Shown here: in pieces, positions 16,963 to 25,461 of the stretch
Position numbering within the stretch: the first letter of the stretch is position 1
Layout of the letters: every line of letters begins with the position of its first letter
Source of the DNA: Bifidobacterium longum subsp. infantis ATCC 15697 = JCM 1222 = DSM 20088
Lineage (GTDB): Bacteria > Actinomycetota > Actinomycetes > Actinomycetales > Bifidobacteriaceae
Direction: 5' to 3'
Assembly (NCBI RefSeq): GCF_000269965.1
Contig: NC_017219.1
Coordinates: 806,001 to 870,000, forward strand
Length of the DNA: 64,000 nucleotides
Notes under the pieces: generated by a model
Told to the model about the DNA's origin: nothing
Database searches by the model: none
What the model saw: only the letters and a program-made list of their open reading frames with translations
Translations under genes and position numbers: made by a program

Positions 16963-19530
16963 ATGACTGACGAGAAGGAATACGGATCCCTGGGGCGGCT
17001 GGCCCCCGAATGGGACGGTAACGAGCGCGAACGGAATCTTACGGCCGATGACATCTACGAACGATTCTTCGGCTGGGTGGAAGACGTCAAAGGCATCGAA
17101 CCATGGCCGCATCAGGAAGAGGCCATTATGGACCTCTTGGCCGGCGACCATGTGATTTTGAACACCCCGACCGGTTCGGGCAAATCGCTGGTGGCGCTTG
17201 GCATGCACTTCGCCGCCCTGTGCACTGGCCGCCGCTCCTATTACACCGCTCCGATCAAGGCGCTGGTGTCGGAGAAATTCTTCGACTTGGTCGAAGTGTT
17301 CGGCCGCGACAACGTCGGCATGATCACCGGCGACAGCCACATCAACGCGGACGCGCCGATCATCTGCTGCACCGCCGAAATCCTCGCCAATCAGGCTTTG
17401 CGCGAAGGCGCCCATGCCGACGTGGGCCTCGTGGCGATGGACGAATTCCATTATTACGGTGATCCGGAGCGCGGTTGGGCGTGGCAGGTGCCACTGCTCA
17501 CGCTGCCGCAAACCCAGTTCCTGCTGATGAGCGCCACGCTCGGCAATGTGGACGCCATTGCCGACAAGCTCTCGGATCTGAACGACACCCCGGACGTGGA
17601 TGTAATCGCCGACGCGCCGCGACCGGTGCCGTTAAGCTACGAATACACGCTCGATCCGATGGAAAAAACCGTGGAACTCGCCTTCCGCAACGGCGAAACC
17701 CCGATTTATGTGGTCCATTTCTCACAGGACGCCGCGCTGGAGACCGCGCAGGCGCTCGCCTCCACTGGCGTGTCCAGCAAGGAACAGCGCCAAGCCATCG
17801 CAGAAGCCATCAAAGGCGTCAAATTCACCACAGCCTTCGGCAAGATTCTGCAGCGGCTGCTGCGCACCGGTGTCGGCATCCATCATGCCGGAATGCTGCC
17901 TCGCTACCGCCGCCTGGTCGAACAGCTCGCCCAGCAGGGTCTGCTGCCCGTGATCTGCGGCACCGATACATTGGGCGTCGGCATCAATGTGCCGATTCAC
18001 TCCGTGGTGCTCACGGCCCTGACCAAGTTCGACGGCACCAAGATGCGCCGCCTGCGCGCCCGTGAATTCCACCAGATCGCCGGACGCGCCGGTCGTATGG
18101 GATTCGATACCGAGGGACTGGTGATCGCCGAGGCTCCCGAATACGAAATCGAAAACCAGAAGGCCATCGCCAAGGCCGGGGGAGACCCGAAGAAGCTCAA
18201 GAAGGTCAAGCGCAAGAAGGCTCCGGAAGGTTTTGTGACCTGGAATCAGAGCACGTTTGACAAGCTCATCGACGCCGAACCGGAAACCCTGGTCCCGCAC
18301 CTGAAAATCACGCATTCGATGGTGCTCAACGAAGTGGCGCAGGGCGGCGACGCCCGTGCCCGTATCGACGATCTCATCGACGATTCCGCGCAGACCCCCG
18401 ACCAAAAGGAGCATCTGCACCAGCGGGCCGACGAGATCTTCCAAACCCTGTTCGATACCGAAGTCATCGAAACCGAGGACCGCAAGGACGGCGGCAAGGA
18501 CTACTACATAACCCTTGATATGCCGGACGACTTCGCCCTCGACCAGCCGCTCTCCCCGTTCCTGCTGGCCGCGCTCGAACTGCTGGACCCCGAGTCCGAC
18601 ACCTATGCGCTGGACGTGATCTCCATGGCCGAGGCCACGCTCGAAGACCCCAAGCAGGTGCTACGTGCCCAGGAGCGTCAGGCCCGAGACAAGGCGATGG
18701 CCGATATGAAGGCCGACGGACTCGACTATGACGAGCGTATGGATAAGCTGCAGGAGATTACGTATCCGAAGCCACTGGAAGACATGCTCGAAGCCGCGTT
18801 CGACCAGTACCGCCACGATGTGCCGTGGGCCAACGACTACTGGCTATCGCCGAAATCCGTGGTGCGCGACATGGTGGAAACCGCCTCCGACTTCACCGGA
18901 TACATCACCCGATACAACATCGCCCGCTCCGAAGGTACCCTGTTGCGCTACCTCTCGGACGCCTACCGCACGCTGGCGCGTACCGTGCCGCCCGAAAAAC
19001 GTGACGAGCAACTCGAAGACATCATCTCCTGGCTGCGCGTGCTCGTGCGCTCCATCGACTCCTCGCTGGTGGATGAATGGGAGAACGCCGGCGATTCCGC
19101 CGACCAGTCCGAGGCGGCGGCCTCCTTGGCGGCGCCGGGCAAGAAGAACGCGGTGGTCGAGGACCGACGAGGCCTTATCGTGCTGATCAGAAACGCCATG
19201 TTCCGCCGTGTGCAGCTTATGGACCTCGACCAGCCGGACAAGCTCGGCGCGCTCGACAAAGACTGGGGCTACGGCGTGCACGAATGGGAAGATGTGCTCG
19301 ACGACTACTACGACGAGCACGAGTACGTGGGCATCGGCGCCGAAGCGCGCTCGCCCGAACTGTTCATGTTGGATGACAAGCATGAGAACGACGAGCATAC
19401 GTGGAAGGTGCGTCAGATTATCGATGATTCCGATGGCGATCACAACTGGGCCATCGAAGGCATCGTGGACCTCGACGCCACCCAAGACACCGGCGAAGTA
19501 GTCTTCCACGACTACAAGGTGAGTAACTGA
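16963..19530 (+). CDS. DExH-box RNA/DNA helicase, Ski2-like with C-terminal DUF3516
   Basis: 855 residues. Superfamily 2 motifs are in order: Walker A NTPTGSGKS (about 67-75), TAPIKAL, DEFH box, LMSATLG, GIHHAGMLPRYRR, and motif VI HQIAGRAGRMG. The domain order and the long C-terminal helical region with RSEGTLLRYLSDAYRTL match the actinobacterial Ski2-like helicases carrying DUF3516. These are thought to act on RNA, but their substrates are poorly defined. No RBS precedes the gene, and rarA follows on its own promoter. Confidence 0.85.
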   Translation: MTDEKEYGSLGRLAPEWDGNERERNLTADDIYERFFGWVEDVKGIEPWPHQEEAIMDLLAGDHVILNTPTGSGKSLVALGMHFAALCTGRRSYYTAPIKALVSEKFFDLVEVFGRDNVGMITGDSHINADAPIICCTAEILANQALREGAHADVGLVAMDEFHYYGDPERGWAWQVPLLTLPQTQFLLMSATLGNVDAIADKLSDLNDTPDVDVIADAPRPVPLSYEYTLDPMEKTVELAFRNGETPIYVVHFSQDAALETAQALASTGVSSKEQRQAIAEAIKGVKFTTAFGKILQRLLRTGVGIHHAGMLPRYRRLVEQLAQQGLLPVICGTDTLGVGINVPIHSVVLTALTKFDGTKMRRLRAREFHQIAGRAGRMGFDTEGLVIAEAPEYEIENQKAIAKAGGDPKKLKKVKRKKAPEGFVTWNQSTFDKLIDAEPETLVPHLKITHSMVLNEVAQGGDARARIDDLIDDSAQTPDQKEHLHQRADEIFQTLFDTEVIETEDRKDGGKDYYITLDMPDDFALDQPLSPFLLAALELLDPESDTYALDVISMAEATLEDPKQVLRAQERQARDKAMADMKADGLDYDERMDKLQEITYPKPLEDMLEAAFDQYRHDVPWANDYWLSPKSVVRDMVETASDFTGYITRYNIARSEGTLLRYLSDAYRTLARTVPPEKRDEQLEDIISWLRVLVRSIDSSLVDEWENAGDSADQSEAAASLAAPGKKNAVVEDRRGLIVLIRNAMFRRVQLMDLDQPDKLGALDKDWGYGVHEWEDVLDDYYDEHEYVGIGAEARSPELFMLDDKHENDEHTWKVRQIIDDSDGDHNWAIEGIVDLDATQDTGEVVFHDYKVSN

Positions 19531-19542
19531 TTCCTTTCCTGG

Positions 19543-19570
19543 CTCCCCTCTCTGAGGGAAGCCAAGGTGT
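19543..19570. repeat. GGGGAG-family intergenic repeat
   Basis: GGCTCCCCTCTCTGAGGGAAGCC forms an imperfect hairpin 10 bp after the helicase stop. The sequence is nearly identical to the copy after ligA (42078). Confidence 0.55.
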
Positions 19571-19573
19571 AGC

Positions 19574-19589
19574 TCGAACGTCTGTTCGA
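19574..19589. promoter_or_regulatory. SOS box (LexA operator) upstream of rarA
   Basis: TCGAACGTCTGTTCGA is an exact match to the actinobacterial LexA site TCGAAC-N4-GTTCGA. It lies 24-39 bp upstream of the rarA start, over the -35 region of the proposed promoter, so LexA binding should block transcription. Confidence 0.75.
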
Positions 19590-19598
19590 ACACTGAGG

Positions 19599-19604
19599 TA
19601 CTAT
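19599..19604 (+). promoter_or_regulatory. -10 hexamer of rarA
   Basis: TACTAT ends 8 nt before the ATG at 19613. No RBS is present. The SOS box ends 9 bp upstream of it. Confidence 0.45.
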
Positions 19605-19612
19605 AGGACTTT

Positions 19613-21010
19613 ATGAGTGAGAACGATTTGTTTGGGGTGGCTGATGCGCCGGAGTCGATGACACGGCCGTTGGCGGTGCGCATGCGTCCACGCACTTTGG
19701 ACGAGGTGATTGGCCAAACGCAGGTGTTGGGCCAGGGCTCGCCGCTGCGCCGCCTCGCCAATCCGGCCAGCAAAGGCAGTCTCACCGCGCCGAGCTCCGT
19801 AATCCTGTTCGGCCCTCCAGGCGTCGGCAAAACCACGCTCGCCACCATCGTGGCCGGCCAATCCGGCCGCGTGTTTGAGGAACTCTCCGCCGTGACATCC
19901 GGCGTCAAAGACGTGCGCGACGTACTCACCCGCGCTCACGAACGGCTCGTGTCACGCGGCCAGGAAACCGTACTGTTCATCGACGAGGTGCATCGCTTCT
20001 CCAAATCCCAGCAGGATGCGCTGCTTCCCGCCGTCGAAAACCGCGACGTGACCTTTATCGGCGCCACCACCGAGAACCCGAGCTTTTCCATCATCAAACC
20101 GTTGCTCTCCCGTTCGGTGGTCGTCAAGCTTGAGTCATTGGAGCCTGATCAGCTCACCGAACTGGTGCAGCGCGCGCTGACTGATGACCGCGGTCTCAAG
20201 GGCGAGGTCAAAGCCACGGACGAAGCCATCGCCGATATCGTGCGCATGGCCGGTGGCGACGCACGCAAGAGTCTCACGATTCTGGAGGCCGCGGCTGGCG
20301 CGGTCACCGGCGACGAAGCCCGCAAAAAGGGCGCACGCCGACCCATCATCACCCCCGAAATCGTGGCTACGGTAATGGACACCGCCACCGTGCGCTACGA
20401 CAAAGACGGCGATGACCATTACGACGTGATTTCCGCATTCATCAAATCCATGCGGGGCTCCGATCCGGATGCCGCCATCCATTATCTGGCGCGCATGCTG
20501 AAAGCGGGTGAAGATCCGCGCTTCATCGCCCGTCGCATCATGATTGCCGCCAGCGAGGAAGTCGGCATGGCCGCCCCGCAGATTTTGCAGGTCACCGTGG
20601 CCGCGGCGCAGGCCGTGGCGCTGGTCGGCATGCCTGAGGCACGTATTATTTTGGCCGAAGCCACGATTGCCGTGGCCACCGCGCCCAAATCAAACGCCAG
20701 CTATAACGCCATCAACCAGGCGCTCGCGGACGTGGATGCCGGCAAGATCGGCGCTGTTCCGCTGTATTTGAGGAACGCCCCCACCAAGCTTATGAAAGAG
20801 TGGGGCAACCACGAGGGCTACAAGTATGCGCACGATTGGCCCGGTGCCGTGGCACCGCAGGAATATATGCCCGAAGAGCTGCGTGGCACCGAGTACTACC
20901 ATCCCAACGATCGCGGCTACGAACACGAAGTCAGCCAGCGTCTCGTCCGAATCCGCACGATACTGCACGGTGACGAATCCGGGCGGGAGGCGTCGCGGGC
21001 CGCGGACTGA
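19613..21010 (+). CDS. rarA: Replication-associated recombination protein A (RarA/MgsA AAA+ ATPase)
   Basis: 465 residues. The AAA+ core shows Walker A GPPGVGKTT (67-75), Walker B FIDEVHRFSK, and sensor-1 FIGATTENPSF. The C-terminal tetramerisation region includes DHYDVISAFIKSMRGSDPDAA and YLARMLKAGEDPRFIARR, which are strongly diagnostic. RarA acts at stalled replication forks with SSB and the replisome. The upstream SOS box suggests damage induction. It ends 5 bp before the end of the convergent MFS gene, with no clear terminator between them. Confidence 0.9.
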   Translation: MSENDLFGVADAPESMTRPLAVRMRPRTLDEVIGQTQVLGQGSPLRRLANPASKGSLTAPSSVILFGPPGVGKTTLATIVAGQSGRVFEELSAVTSGVKDVRDVLTRAHERLVSRGQETVLFIDEVHRFSKSQQDALLPAVENRDVTFIGATTENPSFSIIKPLLSRSVVVKLESLEPDQLTELVQRALTDDRGLKGEVKATDEAIADIVRMAGGDARKSLTILEAAAGAVTGDEARKKGARRPIITPEIVATVMDTATVRYDKDGDDHYDVISAFIKSMRGSDPDAAIHYLARMLKAGEDPRFIARRIMIAASEEVGMAAPQILQVTVAAAQAVALVGMPEARIILAEATIAVATAPKSNASYNAINQALADVDAGKIGAVPLYLRNAPTKLMKEWGNHEGYKYAHDWPGAVAPQEYMPEELRGTEYYHPNDRGYEHEVSQRLVRIRTILHGDESGREASRAAD

Positions 21011-21015
21011 CGGTC

Positions 21016-22473
21016 TTAGGCGCGCCGGCGTGAGGCGCGAATGCGGAACGCGGTGGCCAGACAGCACCAGCCAATCAGGCAGATAACCGTCATCGTGGCA
21101 AACGTCCATGTGCCGCCGACGGCAGTGGCATGAGCAAACTCAGCGGTGCCTTCTTCTCCTGCGCCGGCCTGAGCCACGGAAAGAATCGTGGAGAACAGTG
21201 CGGTACCGGCAGCGCCGCCAAACTGAAGACACGTGTTGAAAATGGCGTTGCCGTCCGGCTTGAACTCGGGAGAGACCTCCGACAGGCCACTGGTCATCAC
21301 ATTCGCATTGCCGATGGAATAGAACAGACCGAAAATGAAATAGAATCCGGCGAGCAGCACGGGCGTAAGCTGCATCGAGAACACCAGCATAAGCACTGGG
21401 CCCAAAATAGCGATGCCGATCGGAATCAGAATCGGCTTGACCGCGCCGAACTTATCGTAGAACCAGCCGCCAAGCGGGGCACAGACAGCGCCGACCAGTG
21501 CTCCGGGCAGCACCAGAGAGCCGGCCACAAATGCCGTGGTGCCGAGCGAGAGCTGTGCCACATTGGTGATGACATAGCCGTAGCCGATGGCGACCAATGG
21601 CAGCAGCAGATATGCGCAGGCGTGTAACAGTACGGCGGGATCCTTGAGAATGCCAAGGCGCAGCAGCGGGGAGAAGGCACGCTTGGAACTCATGGCGAAC
21701 ACGATCAGCAAGGCGAGGCCCACAATCAGACTGACAATGGCGATAATGCCGGAGCGTGTGGCTGACTTGCCGGACACCGCCGCACTGATGGACACGCCAC
21801 CTTGGTTCAGCGCCAGCACCAGACCGACCAGCGCGACAACAATGGACCAAAGCTGAATCGGGTCAAGATAGGCAGCTTCGGTCGGTGTCTTCTGCTCAAT
21901 GCACTTCATGCCGATGAATGCTGCGATTAGCACCAGCGGAATGGCGATGACGAAGATCGCGCGCCACGGCAGCACTGTGGTCACCGCGCCGCCGACGGTC
22001 GGGCCGATGGCCGGAGCCACGGTAATGACCAGCGATCCTACGCCCATCAATCGGCCGATCTTCGAACGAGGAGACTGCTCCAGAATGATGTTGATCATCA
22101 ACGGCGTGGCCACGCCTGAGCCAATGCCCTGAATAATGCGGGCGACAATCAGCAGCGGGAAGGCTTGGGCGACGATCATGATCAGCGAGCCAACGATGGC
22201 CAGAATCACAGCCGCAAGAAAAATGGTTTTCAGTGCGAGCCGGCGCTTCAAAAACGAGCTGATGGGCATGGTGGCGGCCACCGCCAACAGATAAATCGTG
22301 GTAATCCATTGCACAGTGGCCGTGTCGACATGGAATTCGCGCATCAGTGCGGGGAAAAGCACGGTCATCACGGTTTCGGTCAGAATGCCAATGAAGGCAA
22401 GTGAGCCGACAGCCACAATCGCGCCGATAAGACGTGTGGGAATCTTCTCGTTATCAATATGCTGCTCAGGCAT
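21016..22473 (-). CDS. MFS drug:H+ antiporter, DHA2 (EmrB/QacA-like) family
   Basis: The start at 22473 (MPEQHIDNEK) follows AGGAG at a proper distance and gives 485 residues; an upstream in-frame extension to 22560 lacks an RBS. Fourteen hydrophobic segments are apparent, the DHA2 topology. Motif A-like and motif C-like (GIGSGVATPLMINIILEQ; APAIGPTVGGAV) blocks are present. Members export drugs or other small molecules using the proton gradient. The substrate is unknown. An inverted repeat CGGTTG/CAACCG (22491-22526) lies just upstream. Confidence 0.8.
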   Translation of the reverse strand: MPEQHIDNEKIPTRLIGAIVAVGSLAFIGILTETVMTVLFPALMREFHVDTATVQWITTIYLLAVAATMPISSFLKRRLALKTIFLAAVILAIVGSLIMIVAQAFPLLIVARIIQGIGSGVATPLMINIILEQSPRSKIGRLMGVGSLVITVAPAIGPTVGGAVTTVLPWRAIFVIAIPLVLIAAFIGMKCIEQKTPTEAAYLDPIQLWSIVVALVGLVLALNQGGVSISAAVSGKSATRSGIIAIVSLIVGLALLIVFAMSSKRAFSPLLRLGILKDPAVLLHACAYLLLPLVAIGYGYVITNVAQLSLGTTAFVAGSLVLPGALVGAVCAPLGGWFYDKFGAVKPILIPIGIAILGPVLMLVFSMQLTPVLLAGFYFIFGLFYSIGNANVMTSGLSEVSPEFKPDGNAIFNTCLQFGGAAGTALFSTILSVAQAGAGEEGTAEFAHATAVGGTWTFATMTVICLIGWCCLATAFRIRASRRRA

Positions 22474-22775
22474 ACATGCTCCTAAACGTTCGGTTGCAAT
22501 GTATGGAATGTAAGGTTTACCAACCGGCGTAGGTACCTGTGCGTGCGGATAAACCGGCAATCGTACTGCCTTGGCTGCACGCTATGGAATCACAAAACCA
22601 CCTGTGAGTGTACGGTTCGGGGCGGACGCTACGGTCGATGCGCAATGGGCTGTCCCTTGGTTGGGTGGGGTTTGATGGGGCGGGTTCGGCATTGGTCCGG
22701 CGGGGCGGGTTCGGCATTGGTTCAGCATGAGGAAACACGCGATAATATCCGCCCTGCCGCCTAGTTTGGTGAGCC
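22474..22775. other. Divergent intergenic region, 302 bp
   Basis: Holds CGGTTG-N24-CAACCG (22491-22526), a possible operator for the MFS gene, and a perfect 20-bp direct repeat (22677-22696 and 22702-22721, period 25 bp). TAGTTT (22762-22767) is a candidate -10 for the dehydrogenase. No gene was found. Confidence 0.45.
22677..22721. repeat. 20-bp direct repeat, two copies
   Basis: GGGGCGGGTTCGGCATTGGT occurs twice without mismatch, 25 bp apart, about 55-100 bp upstream of the dehydrogenase start. Confidence 0.75.
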
Positions 22776-23762
22776 ATGGGTATTGAGAACACGCATAAGC
22801 TGATTGTCAACTGCCTGCCTCTCAACGAAGGAGAACGGCGGGCTTTCGCCAAGGCGGCCCGCGATGTGCCGCAGGAATTCGTGGGCGACGAAGCGCACAT
22901 CGGCGACATGGTCTGGTCGGCCGCTGTTCCCGAGGAGCTTCGCTCCCGAGCTACCGCAGTCATCGGCAACTTCCCGGTCTCGCAGGCTTCCCAATACACC
23001 CGTCTTGAATGGTTGCAGACCTTCAGCGCCGGTGTGGATGCGTACATCCGCCCGGGTGTGCTGCCTCGCGGCACCATGGTCACCAATGCGAGCGGCGCGT
23101 ATGGCCAAAGCGTGTCGGAACACATGTTCGCCACCATGTGGGCATTGATGAAGAACCTCAACCGGTATGCCTCCAATCAGCGTGATCATCAGTGGCGGGA
23201 TGAAGGCCCGGTATTGAGCCCGGAAGGTGGCATCGCGCTGATTATCGGCGTCGGCGACATCGGGTCGCATTTCGCTCAGCTTGCCCAATCCGTAGGTATG
23301 CGTACCTTCGGCGTGCGCCGTCATGCGGATGTGCCGGCCAAGGGCATTGAAAAGATGTATGGCTTCGAGCGGCTGGAAGCACTGCTGCCATTGGCGGACG
23401 TGGTGGCGATGGCGGTGCCGCGCTCGCCGCAGACCCATCATCTGCTGAATGCGGATCGTCTGGGTCGTCTGAAATCCACGGCCATCGTGATCAATGCCGG
23501 GCGTGGCGACGCCATCGATCACGAGGCCTTGGCCGACGCCTTGCACAATGGACGGCTCCACGGTGCCGGGTTGGACGTCACCGAGCCTGAGCCGTTGCCG
23601 GCGGAAAGTCCGTTGTGGGATGAGCCGCATTGCCTGATCACCCCGCATGTGGCCGGCGGCAATCATTTGGAAAAGACTTCCGAACACATCATCCGCATCG
23701 CCCTCACCAACGTTTCCCGCTATGCCAAACAGCAGGAACTGTTGAATCTCGTGCGATACTGA
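22776..23762 (+). CDS. D-isomer-specific 2-hydroxyacid dehydrogenase family protein
   Basis: 328 residues. The NAD(P)-binding Rossmann motif GVGDIG lies near residues 158-163. The catalytic Arg, Glu and His of the family sit in NAGRGDAID, DVTEPEPLP and ITPHVAGGN. The N-terminal catalytic domain retains the QTFSAGVDAY block. Enzymes of this fold reduce 2-oxoacids to D-2-hydroxyacids (glyoxylate/hydroxypyruvate-like or others); the substrate cannot be read from sequence. TAGTTT ends 8 nt before the ATG, suggesting leaderless expression. Confidence 0.8.
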   Translation: MGIENTHKLIVNCLPLNEGERRAFAKAARDVPQEFVGDEAHIGDMVWSAAVPEELRSRATAVIGNFPVSQASQYTRLEWLQTFSAGVDAYIRPGVLPRGTMVTNASGAYGQSVSEHMFATMWALMKNLNRYASNQRDHQWRDEGPVLSPEGGIALIIGVGDIGSHFAQLAQSVGMRTFGVRRHADVPAKGIEKMYGFERLEALLPLADVVAMAVPRSPQTHHLLNADRLGRLKSTAIVINAGRGDAIDHEALADALHNGRLHGAGLDVTEPEPLPAESPLWDEPHCLITPHVAGGNHLEKTSEHIIRIALTNVSRYAKQQELLNLVRY

Positions 23763-23776
23763 TTCGCCTGTATCAG

Positions 23777-23798
23777 GTGTACATGAACTCATGTACAC
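23777..23798. other. Perfect 10-bp palindrome between convergent genes
   Basis: GTGTACATGA and TCATGTACAC flank a 2-bp centre. The site lies just after the dehydrogenase stop. It could fold as a tight hairpin or bind a dimeric protein; no T-run follows. Confidence 0.5.
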
Positions 23799-23896
23799 GG
23801 CCGGCGTGTCGCATCCCACGGCGGCTGCGGCATCGAGATAATACCTGCGGAGGCGTGGTTGATCAGAGGCCCAATGAACGTGGCCCGAGGTCAGTC

Positions 23897-24511
23897 TCAG
23901 TCTGATAGTTCGTAGCCGTTGGCGTCTTTATGCCACGGCGAGCCGGGCTTGCTGCACAGGATGATGATGCCTTCAACAAAGCCCCAGATGGCGGCTGCGA
24001 TTGGGCCAAGTCCGAGCAGAATCCAGCCGACAAGCGTCAGCAGCAGCTGGGCCACGGCCTTGCCGGTGTTGCCGAGATAGAAGTTGTGCACACCAAGTCC
24101 GCCGAGGAAGATGCCCAACAGGCCGGCAGCCAACTTGGACTTGGATGATTGCCACACCGGGGCGGCGGCATACGGAGCGGCGGTGTATTGCGGCTGTGCG
24201 TAGGCATTCGGCTGCTGGTAGGCCTGTCCATAGCCGGGCTGCTGGCCGTAGCCCGCTACGGGCTGTGCGGGCTGGCCGTACTGAGGCTGGCCGTACTGAG
24301 GCTGAGCGTACTGAGGCTGAGCGTATGCGCCGGCGGGCTGGCCGTATTGCGGCTGCTGCTGGCCGTAGCTTTCGGCGGCGGGTTGAGCGTATGCGGCGGG
24401 CTGTGGGGCGCCATAGCCCTGCGGCTGCTGTGCGGCATCTTGGCAGTACGACGGCTGTGCGGGCTGTGGAACACTGTCCGAACCGTACGGTTGTTGTTGA
24501 TCATCAGTCAT
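23897..24511 (-). CDS. TM2 domain-containing protein with Tyr/Gln/Pro/Ala-rich N-terminus
   Basis: The start MTDDQQQPYG at 24511 (preceded by GAAGGGA) gives 204 residues. Residues 1-120 are low complexity with repeated YGQPQ/YAQPQ units and no membrane segment. The C-terminal part is a TM2 domain: KSKLAAGLLGIFLGGLGVHNFYLG, then a second helix region (QLLLTLVGWILLGLGPIAAAIWGFVEGI). The function of TM2 proteins in bacteria is unclear. The repetitive tract is encoded by degenerate 12-15-bp repeats and may vary between strains. Confidence 0.8.
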   Translation of the reverse strand: MTDDQQQPYGSDSVPQPAQPSYCQDAAQQPQGYGAPQPAAYAQPAAESYGQQQPQYGQPAGAYAQPQYAQPQYGQPQYGQPAQPVAGYGQQPGYGQAYQQPNAYAQPQYTAAPYAAAPVWQSSKSKLAAGLLGIFLGGLGVHNFYLGNTGKAVAQLLLTLVGWILLGLGPIAAAIWGFVEGIIILCSKPGSPWHKDANGYELSD

Positions 24512-24608
24512 GTGGATCGGTCCCTTCTCAATCGGGAACGGCAGTACCTTCTTACCGTTTCTGCACAACATCATCTCACGTTTTGCACAATAGTAGAACC
24601 TGCCGCGC

Positions 24609-24614
24609 TACGAT
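24609..24614 (+). promoter_or_regulatory. -10 hexamer of the small membrane protein gene
   Basis: TACGAT ends 6 nt before the ATG at 24621; no RBS is present. Confidence 0.4.
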
Positions 24615-24620
24615 TGGGCC

Positions 24621-24986
24621 ATGAAAAGTTTCCTGACCAGCTGGTTGATTATGACTATCGCCGCCGCCGTCATGGTCGCGGTGACTCCCGGCATGACCCC
24701 GGTGGGGGAGCCTCCGATTCTCGGCATCGCCGTGTTCGCTTTGTTCATGGCGCTGATTAATGCGTCAATCAAGCCGATTGTGCATCTGATCGCACTGCCG
24801 TTTGCGATTCTGTCTCTCGGGCTGGTCACCTTGATTATCAATTGGCTGTTCATGCGACTCGCCAGCTGGCTGGCGGTCAGTTTGTTCGGCGTGGGCGTCT
24901 TCGTACACGGTTTCTGGTGGTCGGTACTGGGGTCCTTGGTTCTGACCATTGTTGCGGGAATCGTCGGGTCCATCTTGGATCAGTGA
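24621..24986 (+). CDS. Phage holin family 4 / DUF-type small membrane protein
   Basis: 121 residues with four hydrophobic segments (about 5-22, 34-50, 57-80, 97-118) and the INASIKPIVHLIALPF-like block typical of the PF04020 family of bacterial membrane proteins. Despite the 'holin' label these are common chromosomal proteins, and no phage genes are nearby. Function is unknown. A very strong hairpin follows at 25004-25056. Confidence 0.75.
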   Translation: MKSFLTSWLIMTIAAAVMVAVTPGMTPVGEPPILGIAVFALFMALINASIKPIVHLIALPFAILSLGLVTLIINWLFMRLASWLAVSLFGVGVFVHGFWWSVLGSLVLTIVAGIVGSILDQ

Positions 24987-25003
24987 CGGTGCTCGCTGGG
25001 CGA

Positions 25004-25056
25004 ATATGAGTAATGGCGGTTGGAATCGGACTGATTCCAACCGCCATTACTCATAT
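25004..25056. terminator. Bidirectional terminator, 24-bp perfect stem
   Basis: A 24-bp perfect inverted repeat with a 5-nt loop (GGACT) lies between the convergent membrane-protein and yhbY genes. The arms begin ATATGAGTAATGG and end CCATTACTCATAT. Confidence 0.75.
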
Positions 25057-25084
25057 CAAGCTACGGGATCGAGCAGAGCGAACA

Positions 25085-25390
25085 TTACTCGCGCACCAAG
25101 CGGATATGCTCCACATCGTCGCGCCGGGAGCGACGGAACAGCACGAAACGATTGCCGATGGACTGCACCACTTCGGCGTTCAGCTGCTCGGCAAGCCCGG
25201 CGGCGGCTTCCTTGGCGGTCATGCCCGAACCGTCCTGTACCGCGCACTTGATGAGCTCGTGCTTCTCAATGGTCTCATCGGCCTGATTGACGGCCGACTC
25301 GGTCAAATCGTTCTTGCCCACATAGAACAGGGGCTTCAGCGAGTTCGCCATCGCGCGCAGCTGCTTGATTTGCTTCTTGGTCAATGCCAT
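25085..25390 (-). CDS. YhbY family RNA-binding protein (CRS1/YhbY domain)
   Basis: The start at 25390 (MALTKKQIKQL) follows AAGGAAA and gives 101 residues, the family's usual size. The upstream in-frame extension to 25429 is unlikely. KQIKQLRAMANSLKPLFYVGKN and the ELIKCAV block identify the domain, and VQSIGNRFVLFRRS closes it. Members bind pre-50S ribosomal particles in bacteria. Confidence 0.85.
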   Translation of the reverse strand: MALTKKQIKQLRAMANSLKPLFYVGKNDLTESAVNQADETIEKHELIKCAVQDGSGMTAKEAAAGLAEQLNAEVVQSIGNRFVLFRRSRRDDVEHIRLVRE

Positions 25391-25461
25391 GGGAATTTCC
25401 TTACATCTTTCGTATAACCACACCAGCATAGCAACCGGTGCTGTCTGTGCTGTTTGCCGCC

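Noticed and set aside
22517..23176. 219-residue minus-strand frame before and over the dehydrogenase start
   Set aside because: Overlaps a gene with intact catalytic residues and is partly encoded by a direct repeat.
24621..24986. Prophage remnant suggested by the 'holin' family name
   Set aside because: No lysin, terminase, integrase or structural genes nearby; this family is common on chromosomes.
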